Assembly: GCF_001655675.1 (NCBI RefSeq)
Contig: NZ_LYRP01000006.1
Span: 30,861-94,860, forward strand
Reading direction: 5' to 3'
From: Mangrovibacter phragmitis
GTDB taxonomy: Bacteria; Pseudomonadota; Gammaproteobacteria; Enterobacterales; Enterobacteriaceae
DNA length: 64,000 nt
The position numbers and the translations under genes were made by a program. Numbering within the stretch: position 1 is the stretch's first letter; the number at the start of each line of letters is the position of its first letter. Positions 1-7,710 of this stretch are shown here, one piece after another. The notes under the pieces are model-generated. The model was not told the DNA's origin and did not search any database. It saw nothing but the letters and a program-made list of their open reading frames with translations.

Positions 1-272
1 ACAATACCATGTTGCCCCAGCCGCAGGTTGTCATAACGGCCAACTAGCTTATGAATAGCGTAAGGATTTCGGGTAATATTTTTTATCTCACCCACCAGGG
101 AAAGCCCGTGCAGCAAGGCTGTGAAATCAGGGCGTAGCTGGACTACATCCTGTCCCAGTCGGCAAAAGAACAACTCTGCTTCACTAATAGCCATTTGCGC
201 TGCGAGTTCACTGGTATGTTTTTGTGGGTGTGTGGTTTTGAGTGACAGGTAATGTTGATAACGACCATTCAT
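1..272 (-). CDS. hmuS: HmuS/ChuS-type hemin-degrading factor, N-terminal part
   Basis: Partial gene: the start is at 272 and the rest lies beyond the left edge. About 90 residues are visible, beginning MNGRYQHYLSLK. The pattern (a short aromatic start, an 'AAQMAISEAELFFCRLG' stretch, then 'GEIKNITRNPYAIHKLVG') matches the N-terminal repeat of the ChuS/HmuS family. These cytoplasmic proteins bind heme delivered by TonB-dependent uptake and break it down or hand it on. The start is supported by AGGAGA eight bases upstream; an ATG 8 bases further upstream hits a stop after two codons. A good Fur box lies about 155 bp upstream, which fits iron-repressed expression. The receptor and ABC transporter genes usually found with hmuS would lie to the left and are not seen. 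Confidence 0.8.
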   Translation of the reverse strand, partial: MNGRYQHYLSLKTTHPQKHTSELAAQMAISEAELFFCRLGQDVVQLRPDFTALLHGLSLVGEIKNITRNPYAIHKLVGRYDNLRLGQHGI

Positions 273-426
273 AAATCCATTCTCCTAAATAACCCCGAAG
301 CAGAACCAGAGAAGACAACGGGCAGGGGGACAGCACAGGAGGCCAGACACTGTGTTAAGGTTACAATAGTGTTAGCAATATGGAATAAAGCTAATATAAA
401 CACGCAGTGTAAGCAATGCATTCTCT

Positions 427-445
427 GATAATGAGAATTGTTCTA
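427..445. promoter_or_regulatory. Fur box
   Basis: The 19 bases starting GATAATGAGAATTG match the classical Fur consensus (GATAATGATAATCATTATC) at 14 of 19 positions by eye, with the whole left half conserved. It lies between the divergent hmuS (start 272) and the phosphopantetheinyl-transferase-like gene (start 870). It is better placed for hmuS; whether it also controls the rightward gene is open. Confidence 0.65.
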
Positions 446-869
446 TGTTTGGCGTGTTCGTTCAGCGCATAGAGATGATTTGGCGAGTGTGGCTCGTAAG
501 CCAGCAACGGGTGGAAAGTTGATTATTCAGGTGAATGAGCGTGTTATTTATGAACGAAAGCGTGACGGTGGATTTCCGGATGCACCTATTATCAAGCAGC
601 GGGTCAGGGTTCTTTGCTTGCCGGGACGCAGCCCAGGTCATGGTGATTTGCCTTGCACACCGCTTTCTTAATCTGGCGGTGTTTAAGCGTTTTCTGGCGG
701 ATTTATCTGTACATTGTAAAGTTCAGTGATTGTTGTGTTGTATTGAGCTTTTTTCTTCTTAAATGCGTAAAATTCGATTTTCAATGTATTGCATGGCAAC
801 ACCTGTTTCTTATTTTGGTGGCTGGTCGTGTATACGCCCGTTAATTGCCCATTAATCAAGGAGTGAACG
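446..869. other. Intergenic region, no supported gene
   Basis: About 420 bp between the Fur box and the gene at 870. Short overlapping reading frames here have no ribosome binding sites and no recognisable protein pattern. The last 150 bases are AT-rich and probably hold the promoter of the gene at 870, but no convincing -35/-10 pair was picked out. Confidence 0.4.
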
Positions 870-1601
870 ATGGCTACGCACTTTGCACGGGGGATACTCT
901 CTTACCCACATAATTTGTCGCCACGCCTTTCAGCCCAGGCGCTGAAATATTCGCAGCAACTTCCTCCCCATAAACGTAACCGCTTTCTTGCTTCACGTAG
1001 TTTGCTGGCTGAACTGATGTTTATGTTGTATGGCATTGCTGTGTTGCCAGAAATTACTTTTGAGCAGGGGCGCCCACGTTTTATTAGTGAGGAATTACCC
1101 GATTTCTCGGTGGCTTATGCGGGAAACTGGGCTGGTGTGGTGGTGGCAACTGAAGGTAAATGTGGTCTGGATATGGAGCTTCAGCGCACCATTATTAACG
1201 CGCCTGCGGAGCGTGAGGGCCTGAGCAGTAATGAAGTCATCTGGATTAATAACCAAACCGATCCGAAAGAAGCCTGGGTCCAGATTCTGGCGGTGCGGCA
1301 AAGTCTGGGAAAACTGATTGGTCAACCCAATAATATTACCCATGAACTGCAATTATTGCCGGGGGTTGGACGGTTGCGTTTTGCGCCTATGGCACTGGTT
1401 GAAACGATTTGTGATGCAGAAGATCTGCTGGTGTGGTCTGTGGCAGGTGCTCCGGCAGCAGAACGCCTGAAGTTGTGGGAGTTTAATACAGCTTCTGGCT
1501 GGCGAGTGTTAAGAGATTTGCAGGAAAGGGCACATGACCCGGATACCCGGTTAATGCGCTTTACCAGTATGCCGGCAGATAAGGCATTAATTATTAAGTA
1601 A
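870..1601 (+). CDS. 4'-phosphopantetheinyl transferase-like protein with altered catalytic motif
   Basis: 243 residues. The central part has the Sfp/AcpT layout: 'GRPRF' at about 67-71, 'FSVAYAGNWAGVVVA' at 79-93 (the position of the usual F-N-x-S-H segment), and 'GLDMEL' at 99-104 (the G-x-D-x-E metal motif). Such enzymes transfer phosphopantetheine from CoA to carrier proteins. The second signature, W-x-x-K-E-A-x-x-K some 42 residues after the Asp, is present only as 'LAVRQSLGK' (140-148). The Lys-Glu pair has become Arg-Gln, although the final Lys is kept. The His of the S-H segment is also missing. The fold is likely kept but activity may be reduced or lost. The start is supported by AAGGAG upstream. 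No carrier-protein or siderophore synthase gene is adjacent. Confidence 0.65.
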   Translation: MATHFARGILSYPHNLSPRLSAQALKYSQQLPPHKRNRFLASRSLLAELMFMLYGIAVLPEITFEQGRPRFISEELPDFSVAYAGNWAGVVVATEGKCGLDMELQRTIINAPAEREGLSSNEVIWINNQTDPKEAWVQILAVRQSLGKLIGQPNNITHELQLLPGVGRLRFAPMALVETICDAEDLLVWSVAGAPAAERLKLWEFNTASGWRVLRDLQERAHDPDTRLMRFTSMPADKALIIK

Positions 1602-1680
1602 TATATCAGTTGCAAGTATGCTGGTGTGCATCAACGGGTTAACTGACGGGTAGATCAAGCATACCCGGCATAAATAATAA

Positions 1681-1720
1681 ATGGCTGCCTGGATTAACTC
1701 CCTCTGGCAGCCATTTTTTT
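1681..1720 (+). terminator. Rho-independent terminator
   Basis: ATGGCTGCC (1681-1689) pairs with GGCAGCCAT (1706-1714) across a 16-base loop and is followed by a run of T to 1720. It ends the gene that stops at 1601. It could also act on the convergent adeP transcript, since the left flank is A-rich. Confidence 0.75.
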
Positions 1721-1737
1721 AACATGAAAAGCGGGTA

Positions 1738-3075
1738 TCAGTGTGCGTCAATAAACACAATTTTCAGCACAAACAACAGTGCGACAACCACCACACATGG
1801 GCTCAGGTCACGCAGGCGGCCAGTGCCGATTTTCATCACACAATATGAAATAAAGCCCAGTGCGATACCTTCTGTAATTGAGAAGCTGAACGGCATCATG
1901 ACTGCAGTAATAAACGCGGGGACGGCTTCCGTCAGGTCTTTCCAGTCAACACGAGTCAGGCTGGCTGTCATCAGCACGCCCACATAAATCAGCGCACCTG
2001 CGGCGGCATAGTCAGGTACCATTCCGGCCAGTGGTGACAGAAAAATAACCAGCAGGAACAGCAAGCCTACCACTACCGCTGTTAACCCGGTACGCCCACC
2101 GACAGATACCCCGGAAGAAGACTCAATATAAGCAGTCACTGAAGAGGTGCCAATAAATGCGCCTGTTACAGAGGAAATACTGTCAACAAACAGTGCCTGT
2201 TTCATACGCGGAAACTTGCCTTTCTTGTCGGCCAGGCCTGCTTTATCGGTAACACCAATCAGCGTGCCGGAGGAGTCAAACAGGTTCACCAACATGAAAG
2301 AAAAAATAACCCCGGCCAGACCAATATTGAATGAACCCGCCAGGTCAACATGGCCGAAAACAGTATGCACATCTGGTGGAGCAGAGACGATACCGGTGTA
2401 GTGGACATCACCCATCATCCAGCCCAACAGAGATGTGATAACAATGGAAATCAGTACTGCGGCGTGAATATTACGCGACGCGAGAATGGCGATAATAAAG
2501 AACCCAATAATACCAAACAACACCGAGTGCGAGGTCAGGTTACCAATAGAAACCAGCGTATCTTTATTTGCGACGATGACACCTGCGTTTTTCAGCCCCA
2601 TCATCGCAATGAACAGGCCAATACCACTGGTGATCCCGACGCGCAGACTCACGGGAATATTGGATATCATCCAGTAGCGAATTTGGAAAATAGTCAGTAA
2701 TAACAGGCCAATGGCGCCCCAGAAAATGGCTCCCATCCCAACCTGCCACGGCAGGCCCATTGCGCCCACCACCACAAAGGCAAAAAAGGCGTTCAGCCCC
2801 ATCGCCGGAGCCAGCGCAACGGGCAAATTAGCAAAAATCCCCATCAGGATGCTGCCAAATGCTGCAATCAGGCAGGTAGTGACAAATACCGCACTGGTAT
2901 CCATTCCCGCAACGCCGAGAATTTGTGGGTTAACAAAAACGATATACACCATGGTCAGGAAGGTGGTGAAACCGGCAATTACTTCCGTGCGTACGCTTGT
3001 CCCGTGAGCGCGTAATTTGAAGATGCGCTCCAGCAATCCCTGGCGCTCTGCCGGGGAGGTGTGTAGTTGATTCAT
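1738..3075 (-). CDS. adeP: Adenine permease AdeP (NCS2 family)
   Basis: A protein of 445 residues that resembles E. coli AdeP (formerly YieG) along its whole length. It includes the 'TEVIAGFTTFLTMVYIVFVN' opening of the azaguanine-like branch of the NCS2 purine transporters, 'ALAPAMGLNAFFAFVVV', 'DSSGTLIGVTDKAGL' and the end 'LKIVFIDAH'. It is an inner-membrane protein with many hydrophobic spans, expected to be a proton symporter for high-affinity adenine uptake. A TTG codon two triplets upstream (3081) is in frame, but ATG at 3075 with GGAA seven bases before it fits the family. It diverges from yieH, the same neighbour as in E. coli. Confidence 0.95.
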   Translation of the reverse strand: MNQLHTSPAERQGLLERIFKLRAHGTSVRTEVIAGFTTFLTMVYIVFVNPQILGVAGMDTSAVFVTTCLIAAFGSILMGIFANLPVALAPAMGLNAFFAFVVVGAMGLPWQVGMGAIFWGAIGLLLLTIFQIRYWMISNIPVSLRVGITSGIGLFIAMMGLKNAGVIVANKDTLVSIGNLTSHSVLFGIIGFFIIAILASRNIHAAVLISIVITSLLGWMMGDVHYTGIVSAPPDVHTVFGHVDLAGSFNIGLAGVIFSFMLVNLFDSSGTLIGVTDKAGLADKKGKFPRMKQALFVDSISSVTGAFIGTSSVTAYIESSSGVSVGGRTGLTAVVVGLLFLLVIFLSPLAGMVPDYAAAGALIYVGVLMTASLTRVDWKDLTEAVPAFITAVMMPFSFSITEGIALGFISYCVMKIGTGRLRDLSPCVVVVALLFVLKIVFIDAH

Positions 3076-3240
3076 TATCAATTTCCGGTAAAGGAAGAAA
3101 AAAACGTCGCTATCCTATACCAAAATGCATAAAGGGAGTGGCAATCGCCGGATTTTTTTCACTGATTAGCGCATACGGGATCGATTGCATTGCACAAACC
3201 ACGTAAAGTAACTGCTCAACTTATACATTCAGGAAAACCC

Positions 3241-3906
3241 ATGTCAGCCATTGAAGCTATCTTTTTCGACTGCGACGGGACGCTGGTCGATAGCGAGGTG
3301 ATTTGTTCCAAAGCGTATGTGCATATGTTCCATGAGTTTGGTATTACCCTGAGCCTGGAAACCATGTATCAGCGCTTTAAAGGCATCAAGCTTTACGAAA
3401 TCATCGATACAATCAATGATGAGCACGGTGTTCAACTGGACAAAGCTGAACTGGAACCTGTATATCGTGCTGAAGTGGCACGTTTGTTTGAGAGCGAACT
3501 GGTAGAGATCCCGGGGGCGCGTGCGCTGGTTGAATCTGTGACGGTTCCTGTATGCATTGTCTCCAATGGTCCCGTGTCTAAAATGCAACAGTCACTGGGT
3601 AAAACGGGGATGTTGCACTTTTTCCCCGGGCGCCTGTTCAGTGGCTACGATATTCACTGTTGGAAACCAGACCCGGCATTGATGTTTCACGCTGCAACAG
3701 CCATGCAAGTGAACCCGGAACATTGCATTTTAGTTGATGACTCGATGGCCGGTGCTCAGGCGGGAGTGGCTGCGGGAATGCATGTATTTTATCTTTGCGC
3801 TGACAAACATAACCAACCGATACACCATCCACGCGTCACTGTTTTTTATGATTTAGCGCAATTGCCCGCATTGTGGCAGGCCCGGGGCTGGGATGTGACG
3901 GAATAA
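3241..3906 (+). CDS. yieH: HAD-family phosphatase YieH (6-phosphogluconate phosphatase)
   Basis: 221 residues from the ATG at 3241, preceded by AGGAAA. Haloacid dehalogenase motif I is 'FFDCDGTLVDSE' near residue 8 with both catalytic Asp residues. Motif II is 'VSNGP', the motif III lysine lies in 'WKPDPALMF', and motif IV is 'ILVDDSMAGAQAG'. Sequence and length match E. coli YieH, a cytoplasmic phosphatase acting on 6-phosphogluconate and related sugar phosphates. The frame is open 17 codons further upstream but that part has no family resemblance. Pairing with divergent adeP is conserved in E. coli. Confidence 0.93.
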   Translation: MSAIEAIFFDCDGTLVDSEVICSKAYVHMFHEFGITLSLETMYQRFKGIKLYEIIDTINDEHGVQLDKAELEPVYRAEVARLFESELVEIPGARALVESVTVPVCIVSNGPVSKMQQSLGKTGMLHFFPGRLFSGYDIHCWKPDPALMFHAATAMQVNPEHCILVDDSMAGAQAGVAAGMHVFYLCADKHNQPIHHPRVTVFYDLAQLPALWQARGWDVTE

Positions 3907-4310
3907 CACCCCCCCGGTCCTTGTCTTCGTGCAGCCAGTGTTATGCCATGCGCTGTCTGTACGGTCGTCAAAACTGCAGGCATGACTGCCTTTATCTTCA
4001 TTTATCGAATGAAATTTAATATTAATCAGAATAATATTCCTTATAATTATTAATTACCGCCTTTATTTCTTATAAATGCATTTTTTACTGATATAAAATT
4101 CCTGCCTTCGTTGTGCTCATGTAGCATGCCGCTACGAAAAATTTCACTCATTCGTTTCAGAATCCGGCGGGGCCGGTCGTTTTACTCAGTATCCGGGTAC
4201 GCGTAGTGAACTGCCTGGCTCTTATGGTTCATGTCAGCGGCTGAGTTGTGTCGCTTACCTGATAAATTCAACATAAAGAGGCATGTAATGAATAAAGTGC
4301 GCTTTTTCAG
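3907..4310. other. AT-rich intergenic region
   Basis: About 400 bp between yieH and the small lipoprotein gene. A weak hairpin (AGGCA-tgac-TGCCT, around 3998-4012) followed by TTTATC could end yieH transcription. The segment around 4015-4100 is strongly AT-rich, as are the next two genes. No other feature is supported. Confidence 0.35.
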
Positions 4311-4517
4311 GTGAATAAAACGATTACCTCTGTAGTGCTGGTGGGGGTTGTCGCAGGCTGTAACGAGAAAACAACAGGAGTTGAACCCGTGAAATTTGTC
4401 AATATGGAAAAGTTGTTAGTGGATTCGGGGCTGGCGGAACAGGAATCTGCACATTTGCGTCTGGTAAATGAACACCTGAAACAGAGTGCAGAAGTGGCTA
4501 TTAAATCAGAAGAATAA
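4311..4517 (+). CDS. Small putative lipoprotein, function unknown
   Basis: 68 residues from a GTG. The start reads MNKTITSVVLVGVVAGC, a short hydrophobic segment ending in a lipobox-like 'VVAGC', so the mature protein would be lipid-anchored at Cys17. The remainder (about 50 residues) is hydrophilic and probably alpha-helical ('NMEKLLVDSGLAEQESAHL'). No good ribosome binding site precedes the GTG. An ATG at 4288 opens a different frame that ends after eight codons, just in front of this start, and might couple translation. It lies 96 bp before a LuxR-like regulator gene in the same direction. The family is not recognised and it could be a remnant of a longer gene. Confidence 0.4.
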   Translation: MNKTITSVVLVGVVAGCNEKTTGVEPVKFVNMEKLLVDSGLAEQESAHLRLVNEHLKQSAEVAIKSEE

Positions 4518-4613
4518 AACGCATCAGTCACCAGCCATTAATACTCTTACAGGCATTATAACAGTAGTACCCGCAGTTCCCAGCCTGCCGGTGACCTAAA
4601 GGATTTCACCAGT

Positions 4614-5189
4614 ATGAAAATTTGCGTTATTTCCGATGACAGTTATTTTTCTGTAGGTGTTGCTGCAACTATGGATAAATTTTGCATGGTACAGCATTAT
4701 TGCCCTGAAAAAGCATTAACACTGCCAGTCAGTGAGCTTGAGCAATACTTTTATATTGTTCTGAATATTCACAATCGTATGCTATACAGGAAAGTGAGCT
4801 TAAGATTAATGCGTTGCAGAACAGAGAAGGTAATATTGTTACCTCACTGGCATCGCCTTGCTCGTAATTTTCGCCGGTTATTTACACCATTAAAGATAAC
4901 ACCAGCTGAATTGCGTGGGTTATTGATGTGTGAACCCTTATGCAGGCAGGGTGCGGGAAAGGTGGCACTTAAGGCGTCTTATTTTGATATTTATCAGTCT
5001 ATTATGGAGGGGGATAACTATAATTATTTGGCGGAAAAAAATGAAATCACCTATAAGCATATTTTTTATATGAAAAAAACCATACTGAAACAGTTGGGTA
5101 TAGATAAAGTAAACCCAGGAAATGTCTTTCTGGCTGAGTCCGTATTCCTTGGGTTACAGGGGCGTAATCAAATTGAATTTGTTTCCTGA
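4614..5189 (+). CDS. LuxR-type (orphan) transcriptional regulator
   Basis: 191 residues. The N-terminus 'MKICVISDDSYFSVGV' resembles the opening of degenerate receiver domains in fimbrial and capsule regulators of the LuxR/RcsA type, but no phosphorylatable Asp pocket follows. The C-terminal third ('YNYLAEKNEITYKHIFYMKK', about 144-163) fits a LuxR helix-turn-helix in which 'K-x-I-F-Y-M-K' lies in the recognition helix. It is preceded by AAGGA ten bases upstream. Codon use is visibly AT-rich compared with the neighbouring yieH and the binding protein at 5349, a hint of acquisition by transfer. The target is unknown. Confidence 0.55.
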   Translation: MKICVISDDSYFSVGVAATMDKFCMVQHYCPEKALTLPVSELEQYFYIVLNIHNRMLYRKVSLRLMRCRTEKVILLPHWHRLARNFRRLFTPLKITPAELRGLLMCEPLCRQGAGKVALKASYFDIYQSIMEGDNYNYLAEKNEITYKHIFYMKKTILKQLGIDKVNPGNVFLAESVFLGLQGRNQIEFVS

Positions 5190-5348
5190 AATAAAATAAG
5201 TGTGAATTTTCGCATGCCGGTAGCGGGAAAATGGAGATAATTTACGCATAAAATCTGAAAAAGTCATAACCTGAGTACTTTTCGTTATTTGCGAAATCAG
5301 TTGGTCTGTGCTGTCATTATGTTTTAAAAAAATGGCAGGTTATACGAT

Positions 5349-6944
5349 ATGTTGACAAGGAAATTTCTCACCGGGTTGTTACTTACCGCTCTTTTTCCCG
5401 CCAGTGCGGCACTGGCAGCGGAAAGTACGCTGGTTTATTGTTCTGTGGCATCCCCTGAGTCTTTTAACCCGCAATTAGCCAGCTCAGGCCCAACTTTTGT
5501 TGCCAGTTCACAAACACTGTATAACCGCCTGGTGACATTCGACCCGAAAGACAACTCGCCAGTTCCTTCTCTGGCAACCTCCTGGACCATCAGCCCCGAT
5601 GGCAAAACCTATACCTTCACTCTGCGCAAAGGCGTTAAATTCAACAGCAATAAATATTTTACTCCCACGCGGGATTTTAACGCCGATGATGTCATTTTCT
5701 CGGTAATGCGTCAGAAAGACCCAAATAACCCTTACCATAATGTGTCACACGGTAGCTATGAGTACTTTAATGACCTGGGGCTGTCATCCCTTATTAAAGA
5801 CGTCAAAAAGCTGGATGACTACCATGTTCAGTTTGTGCTGACGAAGCCTGACGCCGCATTTCTGGCTGACTGGGGCATGGATTTCGCGTCGATTTTATCT
5901 GCGGAATACGCTAATGCTATGCTGAAAAAAGGCACACCAGAGTATGTGGATACCTGGCCAATTGGTACCGGGCCTTATGCGTTGCAGCAATATAAAGTGG
6001 ATTCCCTGATTCGTTACATTGCGAATCCGAATTACTGGGATGGCGAAGTGCCGACCAAACACCTGATTTTCTCCATTACCCCTGACGTACAAACCCGCCT
6101 GGCAAAACTGGAGAAAAACGAGTGCCAGATTATTCCTGCACCCAGCCCGGTACAGTTTGGCGCTATCAAAAAAGACAAGGATCTTACCTTGCATTCGATT
6201 GACGGGCTGAGCGTTGGCTACCTGGCATTTAATACCGAGAAAAAGCCTTTCGACAATGTGCTGGTGCGCCAGGCGCTGAATTATGCCGTGGATAAAAAAG
6301 CGATTGTGGACGCCGTATTTATGGGGTCAGGAACGGTGGCGAAATCACCCATTCCCCCAACGATGATGGGCTACAAAAAAGATTTGCCGGATTACGATTA
6401 CAACCCGGAAAAAGCCAAAGCTCTGTTGAAACAGGCGGGATATGCGAATGGCTTTGAAACCAATTTATGGTCTATGCCGGTTCAGCGCCCGTATAACCCT
6501 AACTCGCGGCGTATTGCGGAAATGATCCAGAGCGACTGGGCGAAAGTGGGCGTGAAGGCCAAAATCGTTACCTGGGAGTGGGGCGAATATCTGTCAGGCC
6601 TGCGTAAGGGGGAGCATGCAACCGCGCTGTACGGGTGGATGTCAGATAACGGGGATTCGGATAATTTTGCCGACACACTGCTCAGTTGCGACAGCATTAA
6701 AAGTGGTTCCAACGCGGCCCACTGGTGTAATAAAGACTACGATGCTCTGGTCACCAAAGCGAAAGAAACCAGTGACCCGGCAGCACGAGCAAAACTATAC
6801 CAGCAGGCACAAACCATTTTTTACCAGCAGGCGCCCTGGCTGACGTTAGCCAATGGGAAAACTTTCTATGCTACCCGCAGCAATGTGACCGGGTACAGTG
6901 TCAGCCTGATGGGAAGTGATTTCTCGAAAGCGAAACTGAACTAA
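5349..6944 (+). CDS. DppA-like periplasmic substrate-binding protein (SBP family 5), orphan
   Basis: 531 residues with a signal peptide ending near 'PASAALA' (about residue 23). Strong full-length resemblance to the E. coli dipeptide-binding protein DppA: 'LVYCS..SPESFNPQL', 'SPDGKTYTFTLRKGVKF', 'WSMPVQRPYNPNSRRIAEMI' and 'WAKVGVKAKIVTWEWGEYL'. It also keeps the paired Cys residues around 'LLSCDS..AHWCNKDY'. It should bind small peptides or heme-like ligands in the periplasm for an ABC importer. No permease or ATPase gene follows: the next gene is the convergent citB. It therefore probably serves a transporter encoded elsewhere (for example Dpp). Divergence in the ligand region means specificity should not be assumed to be dipeptides. 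Confidence 0.85.
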   Translation: MLTRKFLTGLLLTALFPASAALAAESTLVYCSVASPESFNPQLASSGPTFVASSQTLYNRLVTFDPKDNSPVPSLATSWTISPDGKTYTFTLRKGVKFNSNKYFTPTRDFNADDVIFSVMRQKDPNNPYHNVSHGSYEYFNDLGLSSLIKDVKKLDDYHVQFVLTKPDAAFLADWGMDFASILSAEYANAMLKKGTPEYVDTWPIGTGPYALQQYKVDSLIRYIANPNYWDGEVPTKHLIFSITPDVQTRLAKLEKNECQIIPAPSPVQFGAIKKDKDLTLHSIDGLSVGYLAFNTEKKPFDNVLVRQALNYAVDKKAIVDAVFMGSGTVAKSPIPPTMMGYKKDLPDYDYNPEKAKALLKQAGYANGFETNLWSMPVQRPYNPNSRRIAEMIQSDWAKVGVKAKIVTWEWGEYLSGLRKGEHATALYGWMSDNGDSDNFADTLLSCDSIKSGSNAAHWCNKDYDALVTKAKETSDPAARAKLYQQAQTIFYQQAPWLTLANGKTFYATRSNVTGYSVSLMGSDFSKAKLN

Positions 6945-7008
6945 TACAGAAAAACACAGGGCGTGACACGCCAGTGTCGTCACCACCGCACCAGGGATGG
7001 CGCGGTGA

Positions 7009-7710
7009 TTAGTTACCCAACTCTTGTTTGCGGTGATACATGCGCCGTGGATGGCCTGGTTTGCCATAACGCATTTCAACATCCAGAAAGCCGTTGTCCA
7101 CACAGTGCTCCAGGTAACGCCGGGTGGTCGTTTTACTGAGCCCGGTCTGATTTACCACATCATCAACGGATAACACCGTGTCATGAGGGCTGGCAAATAA
7201 GCTTTGCACCCGGCTTAAGGTTTGTTCCTCAATCCCTTTATTACCGTTTTCTGTGCGGTAATTTTTGCCTTGTAACTGGTAGAGCGAATCCACATTACGC
7301 TGATCGACAATTTTCCAGGTGCGTTGCTGCTCATTAAATTGCACAAAGCGCGCCAGAGACTGATCCAGCCTTTTCCATGATACAGGTTTAAGAATGTAGT
7401 CGAAGGCTCCATTGCGAATCGCCTGGCTACAGGTGTCCATATCACTGGCGGCAGTAATAAAAATCACTGAGCATTTGTGTTCCGCAATCCACGGGCTGTT
7501 CATCAAACTTATCCCTTTACCATCTGGCAGGTAATTGTCCAGCAAGACCAGACCAGGACGCAGATGCTGTAGCAACTGACGGGCATCAGCAAGAGAGGTG
7601 GCTGTACCTGCATAGCGTAGTTGTGGGTGGTTACGGAGTAATTCAGCATGAAGCTCCGCCAGTGGTGCTTCATCTTCCACAATCAACACATCAATGGGTT
7701 CCAGTTGCAT
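7009..7710 (-). CDS. citB: Citrate/C4-dicarboxylate response regulator CitB (DpiA)
   Basis: 233 residues from ATG 7710. The receiver domain has 'VEDE' at 11-14, the phosphorylation site Asp58 in 'LVLLDNYLPDG', and Lys108 in 'DYILKP'. The C-terminal half has the winged HTH seen in the CitB/DcuR/DpiA group ('VVNQTGLSKTTTRRYLEHCV'). The frame is open 79 codons further upstream, but that part lies inside citA in another frame and is not CitB-like. It overlaps the end of citA by 20 bp, typical of a co-translated sensor/regulator pair. The expected role is to activate the divergent citrate fermentation operon when citrate is sensed under anoxic conditions. Confidence 0.9.
   Translation of the reverse strand: MQLEPIDVLIVEDEAPLAELHAELLRNHPQLRYAGTATSLADARQLLQHLRPGLVLLDNYLPDGKGISLMNSPWIAEHKCSVIFITAASDMDTCSQAIRNGAFDYILKPVSWKRLDQSLARFVQFNEQQRTWKIVDQRNVDSLYQLQGKNYRTENGNKGIEEQTLSRVQSLFASPHDTVLSVDDVVNQTGLSKTTTRRYLEHCVDNGFLDVEMRYGKPGHPRRMYHRKQELGN

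Noticed and set aside
438..844. Overlapping frames between the Fur box and the PPTase-like gene
   Set aside because: No start signals, unusual Cys/Phe-rich translations and no recognisable pattern; considered non-coding.
3082..3240. Possible PurR operator upstream of adeP
   Set aside because: GGCAATCG and CGATTGC form a distant inverted repeat, but the ACGCAAACGTTTGCGT pattern is not present closely enough to call.
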